The notes under the pieces were generated by a model. That model was not told where the DNA came from. It saw nothing but the letters and a program-made list of their open reading frames with translations, and made no database searches. Shown here piece after piece: positions 10,454 to 17,137 of a stretch of 47,487 nt of DNA (positions are counted from its first letter, which is position 1; every line of letters starts with the position of its first letter). Source of the stretch: Deltaproteobacteria bacterium (GTDB lineage: Bacteria; Myxococcota_A; Polyangia; Haliangiales; SHYZ01); the NCBI GenBank assembly GCA_016210055.1, contig JACQUZ010000106.1, positions 1 to 47,487 of the forward strand. The letters run 5' to 3'. Made by a program: the position numbers and the translations under genes.

Positions 10454-11689
10454 GTGAATCGAGTGCCAGACGTGTTGCTATCTCCGAGGGGACTTGCCCG
10501 GTTCCACTCGGGGCACCCCTGGATCTTTCGCGCGGACGTAGGTGGCGATGAACCGCCCGGCGACGCGGACTCAGTGCGTGTCCTCGACGGGGCGGGGCGC
10601 GTCGTGGGCTCTGCCTTCTGGGCTCCTCCTCCATCTCCTACCTGCCTGCGCGTGTACGCCCGAGGAGGGGAGTACGTGCCGTTCTCGGACGAGCTGCTCG
10701 CCGAGCGCCTGGCACGCGCCGAGGCACGCCGTAAGGAGATCTACGGTCACGGGACTCCTGCCTATCGACTTGCCCATGCGGAGGCCGATCTCCTGCCCGG
10801 CCTGTTCGTGGATCGCTATGGCGACGCGGCGGTCCTGCAGGCGGCGACGATCGCCATGGACCGTCGCGAGAAGACGGTCGCGCACATTCTCGCCAAGCAA
10901 CATGGCATTCGCCTGGTCGTCGCCCGGGACGATGGCTCCATGAGGGATCACGAGTCGCTTCCCAGGCGCAAGCAGGTGCTCCTCGGAGGAGGCCCAACGC
11001 TCATGCACTTGGTCGAAGCCGGGGCCACCCGTGAGCTCGATCTCCTGGAAGATGCCAAGACCGGGGGGTTCTTGGACCAGCGCGAGAACCACTTGTGCGC
11101 CGCTGCGCTGGCTCGCGGTGAGGTGCTGGACGCCTTCACGTACCACGGCGGCTTCGCGCTCGCCATGGCACGGCGGGCCGAGAAAGTCCTGGGCCTCGAC
11201 GAGGATCCCCGGGCCGTCGCCCGTGCAAAGCGGAACGCGTCGCTGTCCCACGTGGGAAACGCGGAGTTCCAGGTGGCTGACGCGTTCGAGGCCTTGCGGC
11301 GGTTCGAACGCGAGGGGCGAACGTTCGACGTGGTCGTGGTCGACCCGCCTGCCCTCGCGAAGCGACGCGGGGAGATCACGACGGCGCTGCGCGCGTACCA
11401 AGAGCTGAACTTGCGTGCCCTTCGGATCGTTCGCCAAGACGGGTGGGTCATTACTTGCTCTTGCTCGGGGAAGGTCACCCCGCAGCTCTTTGGAGAGATG
11501 CTCGTCCGGGCCGCCCAGGGCGCGAAACGCGACGTCGCGCTCGTTGAGCGACGGGGCGCCGGGCGCGACCACCCCGTTCTCGTCGGAGTCCCCGAGACCG
11601 AGTACCTCAAGTGCTGGTTCTTGAAGGTGGTTTCCTCGGGCAAAGCCCTCGGAGCCTCCCTCCTGCCGCGCGCTACCCGCGCGGATTGA
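10454..11689 (+). CDS. rlmI: RlmI/RlmK-type 23S rRNA cytosine methyltransferase
   Basis: A 411-residue class I SAM-dependent RNA methyltransferase. An N-terminal PUA domain (residues about 5-80, GLARFHSGHPWIFRADV) recognises RNA. A central RlmI-type domain contains LLPGLFVDRYGD, then the Rossmann methyltransferase has GGFLDQRENH, motif I VLDAFTYHGGFAL, acidic motif II VLGLDEDPRAV, and the catalytic VVVDPPALAK with the downstream ITCSCSGKV cysteine pair typical of m5C enzymes. The usual end YLKCWFLKVV is followed by about 19 extra residues. It should methylate 23S rRNA; the exact position is inferred from RlmI homology. The GTG start follows a -10 hexamer at leaderless spacing. Confidence 0.92.
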   Translation: MNRVPDVLLSPRGLARFHSGHPWIFRADVGGDEPPGDADSVRVLDGAGRVVGSAFWAPPPSPTCLRVYARGGEYVPFSDELLAERLARAEARRKEIYGHGTPAYRLAHAEADLLPGLFVDRYGDAAVLQAATIAMDRREKTVAHILAKQHGIRLVVARDDGSMRDHESLPRRKQVLLGGGPTLMHLVEAGATRELDLLEDAKTGGFLDQRENHLCAAALARGEVLDAFTYHGGFALAMARRAEKVLGLDEDPRAVARAKRNASLSHVGNAEFQVADAFEALRRFEREGRTFDVVVVDPPALAKRRGEITTALRAYQELNLRALRIVRQDGWVITCSCSGKVTPQLFGEMLVRAAQGAKRDVALVERRGAGRDHPVLVGVPETEYLKCWFLKVVSSGKALGASLLPRATRAD

Positions 11690-11729
11690 GTACCTATCGA
11701 CGTGACATTGCCTAGACTTGATCCCGGTT

Positions 11730-12602
11730 CTACAAGTCACGGCGAGCGATGAGGGGGGGCTCAGTGAGGAACTCGAGGAGCTCTTCGGCCTTGATCGGCT
11801 TCTCGTGCACGGCTGCTCGATAGGTGGCTATTTCGTCCCGCAGGCGGTGGAGCTCGCGATCGTCCCCGGAGAGGACGAGGATCGGCACGTTGTCCAAAGC
11901 GGGCTCTGCCCGGAGCCACCGCAATACGGTCATGCCGCTCACGATGGGCATCCGGAGGTCGACGATGACGGCCTTGGGCTCGAGGGCCCGGGCAAGGCGT
12001 GGCAGGTTCGCGTCGCATCGGGCGACGGGAATGACCGTGTAACCTTCTTGCGTGAGAAGCGTGTCCATGGCCGAAAGCACGTTCCGGTCGTCGTCGACCA
12101 CGAGCACGGTTCCACGCATCGGGACCCGTATCCCGCCGCCGGGCGTCCGCTCGAGCTCCGTGGGCTGTGGGACGGGGGTCGGATCCCGCTGGTTGGGGAG
12201 TTCACGGGTCATGGCCCGAAACGTGGCGAGCGCGATCTTGTTGAGCAGCTCGTCGACGCGAAAAGGCTTGGCCAGCACGTCGTCGACCCCAAGATTTGAG
12301 GCCTTGGTCGAGTCCACGCCGGGCATGTGCGTCATGACGACCACCCGAACGTCCCGTCCAGAGGGCTCGCGACGAAGCTCCTCCAAGAACCTCCGGCCAT
12401 CCATGACGGGCATCATGACGTCCAGGACTACCGCGGCAGGCTTTGCCGCGCGCACGTGGTCGAGTGCTTGGGCACCGTTTTCTGCCTGAAGAACGGAATA
12501 ACCTTCTTCCTCAAGGACCCGCGCGATAGCCTCTCGAAGCGATCTGTCGTCGTCGACCACCAACACCCGAACCGAGCTCGGCGAACCCCACGTGCCCACC
12601 AT
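11730..12602 (-). CDS. Dual-receiver response regulator without output domain
   Basis: Two complete REC domains in tandem (290 residues) with no DNA-binding or enzymatic output. REC1 has VLVVDDDRSL, acceptor Asp in VLDVMMPVMDG, Thr in VVMTHM and Lys in AKPF. REC2 has VLVVDDDRNV, acceptor Asp in IVDLRMPIVSG, Ser in LVLSGDD and Lys in EKPI. Both should be phosphorylatable, so it can act as a phosphate relay or sink, or through protein contacts. The ATG at 12602 was chosen because GAGGGG precedes it; a GTG at 12614 is in frame. It is divergent from the FIST operon (34 nt between start codons), which suggests a shared signalling circuit. No cognate histidine kinase is adjacent. Confidence 0.92.
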   Translation of the reverse strand: MVGTWGSPSSVRVLVVDDDRSLREAIARVLEEEGYSVLQAENGAQALDHVRAAKPAAVVLDVMMPVMDGRRFLEELRREPSGRDVRVVVMTHMPGVDSTKASNLGVDDVLAKPFRVDELLNKIALATFRAMTRELPNQRDPTPVPQPTELERTPGGGIRVPMRGTVLVVDDDRNVLSAMDTLLTQEGYTVIPVARCDANLPRLARALEPKAVIVDLRMPIVSGMTVLRWLRAEPALDNVPILVLSGDDRELHRLRDEIATYRAAVHEKPIKAEELLEFLTEPPLIARRDL

Positions 12603-12623
12603 GTCACCCCTCACCCAGACTGA

Positions 12624-12634
12624 TACAATCTAAC
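12624..12634. promoter_or_regulatory. Overlapping divergent -10 elements, dual-REC gene / FIST operon
   Basis: Plus strand: TG-A-TACAAT (extended -10, hexamer 12624-12629) ends 7 nt before the FIST ATG at 12637, and ATGTCA lies 17 nt upstream as a weak -35. Minus strand: TTAGAT (12633-12628) overlaps it by two bases and serves the dual-REC gene, which then has a short leader containing GAGGGG. Confidence 0.6.
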
Positions 12635-12636
12635 AT

Positions 12637-13794
12637 ATGACTGCAGTTGGACTAGGTACCTCTCGCCTGCAAGACACGGCAAGTGCTAGCACGGAAGCCG
12701 TACGATTGGCCATGAAGAGTGCAGGTGCGGGACGGGTAGACACGGTCCTCCTTTTTTCTACCACCTACCACGCGGATCCGCGCCCCGTCGTTGCCGCTGC
12801 TTGCGATGCGGCGCGTGGCGCACGCGTGGTCGGGTGCAGCGCGTCGGGAGTCCTCACGGGCGAGGGCGAGATCGAAGAAGGGGCCGGGATCGTGGCCATG
12901 GCGATACCGGCGTGTGACGACGTCGTGCTCTCCAAGCCCTTCATGTGCGCTCCTCCAGGAAGCATGCCAGCGAACGAGCTCGGCGGAATCGCGGGGGTTG
13001 AGCACGGCGTAGCCATGATCCTGGCCGACGGCTATTCCGCACACCCAGAACGGGTGGCCGAGCTGGTCTCGAAAGAGATCCCAGCGGGAATTCCCGTCGT
13101 TGGTGGGCTCGCGGTCGGTCCGAGCGGGGTCATGCCCGCATTCCGCTGGCTCGACGACCAGATTGCATCTCATGGGGTCGCTGGGTTGTTCCTGGGCACG
13201 CGGACGGAGACGGTGGTGGAACTTGCCCAGGGTTGCCGGCCCATCGGGCCCGCCTACACGGTGACCAAGGCTCAGGGGAACGTCATCGCAGGCCTGGACC
13301 ACGCCCCGGCGTTCCAGGTGTTCGCCGAGCGGGTCGGGCCGTTGTCGTCGGACCTTCTTCGGGCCGCGCAGTCCGTATTCTTGGCGGTCCCCGAGGGGGA
13401 CGGTGAACCCGAGGGCACGGCGCTTTTAGTCCGAGGATTCCTCAAGTTCGATCCCGAGCGTGGGCTCTTGGCCATGTCGGAGCCCATTGCAGAGGGCACC
13501 CGTGTCCGTTTTGCGCTGCGGGACGCCTTGGCTGGGCGGGAGAACTTGCAATCCATGCTCGCTCGCGCCAAGCAGCGTCTTCGTGGACGGCAGCCTCGGC
13601 TTGGCGTGTATTTCAACTGCGCGGGGCGCGGCCGTGCCATGTTTGGCGTCGATGATCACGATGTGGCCTACATCCAGAGCGCGCTCGGTCATTTCCCGCT
13701 GGTCGGTTTCTTCGGCGGCGGCGAGCTGGCGCCCTTGGCGGGACGGAGCCGCTTGCATCTCTTTTCAGGCGTACTCGTCATGGTGACAGGATGA
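12637..13794 (+). CDS. FIST N / FIST C domain sensor protein
   Basis: A 385-residue soluble protein built almost entirely of a FIST_N domain (about 30-215: VDTVLLFSTTYHADPRPV, ARVVGCSASGVLTGEG, GIPVVGGLAVGPSG) and a FIST_C domain (about 225-380: GVYFNCAGRGRAMFG, PLVGFFGGGELAPL). FIST domains are predicted sensory domains for small ligands and are usually fused to, or next to, signalling proteins. Here FIST stands alone, opposite a dual-REC protein, and leads an operon whose next gene is an ATP-grasp ligase (ATGA overlap). That context suggests it binds, or is supplied by, the product of that enzyme; this is inference. Confidence 0.92.
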   Translation: MTAVGLGTSRLQDTASASTEAVRLAMKSAGAGRVDTVLLFSTTYHADPRPVVAAACDAARGARVVGCSASGVLTGEGEIEEGAGIVAMAIPACDDVVLSKPFMCAPPGSMPANELGGIAGVEHGVAMILADGYSAHPERVAELVSKEIPAGIPVVGGLAVGPSGVMPAFRWLDDQIASHGVAGLFLGTRTETVVELAQGCRPIGPAYTVTKAQGNVIAGLDHAPAFQVFAERVGPLSSDLLRAAQSVFLAVPEGDGEPEGTALLVRGFLKFDPERGLLAMSEPIAEGTRVRFALRDALAGRENLQSMLARAKQRLRGRQPRLGVYFNCAGRGRAMFGVDDHDVAYIQSALGHFPLVGFFGGGELAPLAGRSRLHLFSGVLVMVTG

Positions 13795-15239
13795 ACACGA
13801 CCGATCTTTCGAGCCGCTTTGCCGCCTGGTGGGAGTCCCTTCCCGAGGCGCGTCGCCTCGCCCTGGCCGCTGATCTCGCCAAGGGGGTGGAGGAAGATGG
13901 GCTCACCGTTTTCCGTGCCGACGAGGCGCGGTTCCACCCGATTCCGACGGTGCTGTCGCCGCAGCCCATCGCCGAGAAGACGCTGGCTGCTCTTTCCGCT
14001 GACGCACGTCTCTTGCTCACAGCGACCACCAAAGTCGCCACGTGGACCCTCTCCGAAAGAGGGCGGCGCGTCGGTAGGCGGCTGTACGTGTCGTTCACGC
14101 CCCTCGAGTGGCAATGCTTGGCCGATCCCGCGCGCCTTCAGCAAGTGGCGACCGCGCGGGTGGACACCTTCCTTGACCCTGCGGGTACGCCCCGGGTTCT
14201 GGAAATGAACGCCACGATCCCCGCCATGCAGGGGTACTCCGACATCCTCGCGCACCGCTGGATTCGGCTCGTGAGCCGGGAGCGCGGGCTAGGGCACGAG
14301 ACCGCTGAACAGCTCGTGGCCCAGGCGGGATCGAACACCGCGGATCTCCTTGTGTCCTTGGTGGCCCACTTTCACAAGGCTGGGGGCAAGGCGGATCGCC
14401 CGTCGATCCTCATCGTTTCGCGCCGTGGAGATGCGCAGCTGGGAGAGCTCAAGCATTACGAGCGTGCCTTCGCGGCCGCGGGGCATCGGGCGCTCCACGT
14501 CTTTGTCGATGAGATTGCCTTGGATCATGAGGGTCACGTGCGAGCGCGGGGCGAGCGATTCGACCTCGTGTACCGCCATGTCTTCGCCCGCCGCGTGGAT
14601 CCCACGTCGGCGCTGGCGCGGTTGTTCGTGAACCCCGGACCCAACGTGGTCCTAAATCCCGTGGTTAGCCCTCTCGAGGTCAAGGGCGTCCTCGCGCTGC
14701 TGTCTCGGGCGGCGAGCGACCACGCTCTGTCCGACGAGTGTGGGCTCTCTATGGAGGAGTTGGACGCGGTGCGGCGGACGGTGCCGTGGACACGCGTCCT
14801 TTCTGCAGAGCCTGCGGTGCTCCCCGACGGGAGCCGCGTTCCCGATCTCGCGAAGTGGACGAGCGAGCACCCGTCTGGCCTCGTGATCAAGCGGAGCTGG
14901 GACTATGGCGGGAAGGGGGTTGTCCTGGGCCCCGACGCGCCAGGCTGGAGGGGTGCCGTAGCCCAGGCAGTCGCCGAGACCGATCCGTGGGTGGTTCAGG
15001 AGCTGGTCCCGCCGCGCCCGGTGAGGCACTTGCTCCTCCGTCGCGATTCGGGAGGAGGTGTGGTCCCCGGGTGGCAGGAGCTCTTCGTCGACGTGAGCGC
15101 CTACGCGAACCAAGGCGTGGACGTGTACCCACGTGGCGGAGTCTGCCGGGCCTCGGGATCAAAGATCGTCAACATCCTGGGCGGGGGCGGGCTCACCCCG
15201 CTGATCTCGACCGCGGTACTGGAAGCGCTCTTGCCATGA
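13791..15239 (+). CDS. ATP-grasp enzyme related to glutathionylspermidine synthase
   Basis: A 482-residue protein with features of circularly permuted ATP-grasp ligases (GSP synthase / DUF407 type): RVLEMNATIPAMQGY resembles the Mg-binding Glu/Asn motif, LVIKRSWDYGGKGVVLG looks like the ATP-binding lysine and Gly-rich loop, and WVVQELVPP the hinge strand. Such enzymes join a carboxylate to an amine through an acyl phosphate. No amidase domain accompanies it, and the substrate cannot be read from sequence. Translation is coupled to the FIST gene by a 4-base ATGA overlap and to the downstream lipoprotein gene in the same way. I am confident of the fold class, not of the reaction. Confidence 0.75.
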   Translation: MNTTDLSSRFAAWWESLPEARRLALAADLAKGVEEDGLTVFRADEARFHPIPTVLSPQPIAEKTLAALSADARLLLTATTKVATWTLSERGRRVGRRLYVSFTPLEWQCLADPARLQQVATARVDTFLDPAGTPRVLEMNATIPAMQGYSDILAHRWIRLVSRERGLGHETAEQLVAQAGSNTADLLVSLVAHFHKAGGKADRPSILIVSRRGDAQLGELKHYERAFAAAGHRALHVFVDEIALDHEGHVRARGERFDLVYRHVFARRVDPTSALARLFVNPGPNVVLNPVVSPLEVKGVLALLSRAASDHALSDECGLSMEELDAVRRTVPWTRVLSAEPAVLPDGSRVPDLAKWTSEHPSGLVIKRSWDYGGKGVVLGPDAPGWRGAVAQAVAETDPWVVQELVPPRPVRHLLLRRDSGGGVVPGWQELFVDVSAYANQGVDVYPRGGVCRASGSKIVNILGGGGLTPLISTAVLEALLP

Positions 15240-15739
15240 GGGTTGGCGTGATCGTTTTGCTGGCGGTCGCCGCTTGCAGTTCTAGGCGGGATGCCAAGTC
15301 GCTCTCGACGTCCGACGATGTCCTGGCCACGTTCCCGGCGCTCGGAGCGGTACGGCTGGGCGATCCCCTGGAGTCCGCTCGCGCCAAGCTCCCAAGGCTG
15401 GCGCCGAGCGGCTGGGCCGAGGGGACTCGCGCGACCTGGCTCGACCCCGAATTCGAGGCTGGGCTGGAAATCGAGACCGACCGAGGGAATATCCGGGCGG
15501 TTGCCGTCACCTTGGGGCCGGAGCGGTCCGGCGAGGTCGAGGAGCAGCTCACCTCGCGACTCGGGCGTGGGGTCGAGTGCAGCCCCTTGCCAGAGGGGAT
15601 CTCGTCTTTCCGTCCCAGATTGTGGCGAATGCCCGATGGCGGCGGTGTCTCCCTCATGCGCAAGCAAAGGATTCTCACGCTCCGACTGGAAAAGCCGGCC
15701 GGGGCGGCATTCGAGACCGCCTGGAAGACTTGCCAGTAG
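15236..15739 (+). CDS. Small uncharacterised lipoprotein
   Basis: A 167-residue protein starting MRVGVIVLLAVAACSSRR, a short signal peptide with lipobox VAAC, so it should be lipidated at Cys14. The mature part has the cadence of a small alpha/beta domain (GAVRLGDPLESARAKLP, then IRAVAVTLGPERSGEVEEQL) and an isolated Cys pair near the end. No family recognised. Its ATG overlaps the ATP-grasp stop by ATGA, making it the third gene of a coupled FIST / ATP-grasp / lipoprotein operon. Its stop codon lies directly before a 164-bp inverted-repeat element. Confidence 0.8.
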   Translation: MRVGVIVLLAVAACSSRRDAKSLSTSDDVLATFPALGAVRLGDPLESARAKLPRLAPSGWAEGTRATWLDPEFEAGLEIETDRGNIRAVAVTLGPERSGEVEEQLTSRLGRGVECSPLPEGISSFRPRLWRMPDGGGVSLMRKQRILTLRLEKPAGAAFETAWKTCQ

Positions 15740-15741
15740 TA

Positions 15742-15905
15742 CTAGTGCCCCGACCGGGGCGTAATGCTCCTCCGGGCCGCCGATCCGCAGTGCATCGCTG
15801 CGTCGCTCGGTCTTGCGTTGCCGCCAGCAGCGCTGCGACCTCGCTCCTTGCGCTGCTTGCGTCTCGGCAGCCGGGAGCATCATTACGCCCCGGTCGGGGC
15901 ACTAG
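15742..15905. repeat. 164-bp inverted-repeat (foldback / MITE-like) element
   Basis: Bases 15742-15766 and 15881-15905 are perfect 25-bp reverse complements, both ending in CTAG. Each arm contains a nested GCCCC/GGGGC palindrome. Complementarity continues imperfectly inward for about 23 bp (roughly 16 matches), so most of the unit can fold back. It carries no convincing ORF and sits between a stop codon and the next gene. I see no clear target-site duplication. It could be a non-autonomous mobile element, a REP-like repeat, or a very large bidirectional terminator. No second copy was noticed in this window. Confidence 0.85.
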
Positions 15906-15931
15906 GCACGCCACGTGCCTGGTCTCAGGTC

Positions 15932-16993
15932 GTGGAGCTCACGGGGCCGCAAGAAGGTGAGCGTGGCCGCGGGCGATGGATCGACTACGGCTTTTTTGCG
16001 GCGTTAGCCCTCGCGGCGTTGTTGTTCTACCGGACCATCGAGCCCGTTCTCGTGCCCGTTGTCGTGGGTGCGTTCGCGGCTGTCCTCACGTTCCCGTACT
16101 GCAGGCACATCGCGCGAGTCCTGGGCGGCAGGCAACGCTCGGCAGCGGCCTTGGCCACGTTGGGGGTCATCATGGTCGCCGTCATACCTTCGGTCCTCCT
16201 GGGCTGGGCGCTCGTGCAGGAGATCTCTGCCGCCGCGCAGCGCATCACCGCCCACTTGGCCAGCGGAGGAGCGGCCGCGTTCGTCGAGAAGCTGCCGATT
16301 CCGAGTCGCTGGAAGGTTCATCCGCCAGAACAGCTTCAGGCGGTCGGAAATGCCTTGGCCGCGCGCGCGGGGCAGCTCGTCTCGACGGTGCTCGCCAAGG
16401 CTTCTGCCATGGTCATGGGCGCGTTCCTCTTTGTCCTCTCGCTCTATTACTTCCTGATTGAGGGCACGGGCTGGCTCAAGGAGGCAGAGCGCCTGGCACC
16501 CATGGATCCGGGCTACGTGCGTGCCTTCGAGCGCGAATTCGTCAACGTAAGCCACGCCTTGTTCTACGGCACGGCAGTTACGGCCATCGTGCAGGGGATC
16601 GTGGCTGGGCTGGGCTATCGCCTGCTTGGAGTGCCCCAGCCAATCCTGTGGGGCGCCGCTACCTCATTCATGTCGCTCACGCCCGTGATTGGCACGACCA
16701 TCGTTTGGCTTCCCATCGGTGTGGGCATGGCCATCTTCAAGTCGCCGATTCGGGGGGTGGGAGTCATTGCGTGGGGATTGCTCGTGACAGGAACGATTGA
16801 CAACTTTATTAGGCCAATGCTCATGAAAGGACGCATGCGCCTGCATCCGCTCGTGGTGTTCCTCGCGGTTTTGGGTGGCGTGGCCGCTTTTGGGATGGTG
16901 GGCATTTTTGTTGGGCCTCTGGCGGCTGCGCTCTTCTTGGCCGCGTTGAGGATTTACGATAGGGATTACCGGGCGAAGATATTGGGCGGGTAG
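15932..16993 (+). CDS. AI-2E family transporter (membrane permease)
   Basis: A 353-residue integral membrane protein of the AI-2E/PerM family. Hydrophobic segments include YGFFAALALAALLFYRTI, VVVGAFAAVLTF, LGVIMVAVIPSVLLGWALV, VMGAFLFVLSLYYFLI, TAVTAIVQGIVAGLGYRLL, a pair around WGAATSFMSLTPVIG and IVWLPIGVGMAIF, and a C-terminal pair ending FVGPLAAALFLAAL. Family motifs GVPQPILWGA and the DNFIRPMLM segment are intact. Members export autoinducer-2 or act in Na+/H+ exchange; the substrate here is not determinable. The GTG at 15932 is the first sensible start after the repeat element; the frame is open back through the repeat, which I take as non-coding. Start confidence is moderate. Confidence 0.88.
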   Translation: MELTGPQEGERGRGRWIDYGFFAALALAALLFYRTIEPVLVPVVVGAFAAVLTFPYCRHIARVLGGRQRSAAALATLGVIMVAVIPSVLLGWALVQEISAAAQRITAHLASGGAAAFVEKLPIPSRWKVHPPEQLQAVGNALAARAGQLVSTVLAKASAMVMGAFLFVLSLYYFLIEGTGWLKEAERLAPMDPGYVRAFEREFVNVSHALFYGTAVTAIVQGIVAGLGYRLLGVPQPILWGAATSFMSLTPVIGTTIVWLPIGVGMAIFKSPIRGVGVIAWGLLVTGTIDNFIRPMLMKGRMRLHPLVVFLAVLGGVAAFGMVGIFVGPLAAALFLAALRIYDRDYRAKILGG

Positions 16994-16995
16994 GG

Positions 16996-17077
16996 GGTGC
17001 GGTTCGGCGAGTCGGATCTGTTTTGTTTTGCGGCGTGGCCTGGCGCGGCGCCCTGATCCGACCCACGGAACTGCACC
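16996..17077. repeat. 82-nt structured inverted repeat after the AI-2E gene
   Basis: Two nested stems: 16996-17005 pairs with 17068-17077 (10 pairs, one G-U), a symmetric 5x5 internal loop follows, then 17011-17018 pairs perfectly with 17055-17062 (8 pairs), closing a 36-nt apex that holds a T-rich run and GGCGCGGCGCC. It begins 2 nt after the AI-2E stop. It could be a structured 3' end or terminator, a noncoding RNA, or a miniature mobile-element remnant with about 23-bp imperfect terminal repeats. Confidence 0.6.
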
Positions 17078-17125
17078 GTGACTAAGAAGATAAAGCAATA
17101 GTTTCCGCCTGGGCCCGCGTTCCGA

Positions 17126-17131
17126 TACAAT
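17126..17131 (+). promoter_or_regulatory. -10 of leaderless promoter for the large Ser/Thr kinase gene
   Basis: TACAAT ends 6 nt before the GTG start at 17138. There is no Shine-Dalgarno sequence, and a weak TTTCCG lies about 18 nt upstream. Confidence 0.6.
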
Positions 17132-17137
17132 ACTCCC

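Noticed and set aside
15764..15931. N-terminal extension of the AI-2E permease through the inverted-repeat element.
   Set aside because: The extra 56 codons read the repeat itself and give a non-conserved Arg/Pro/Cys-rich peptide before the first membrane helix.
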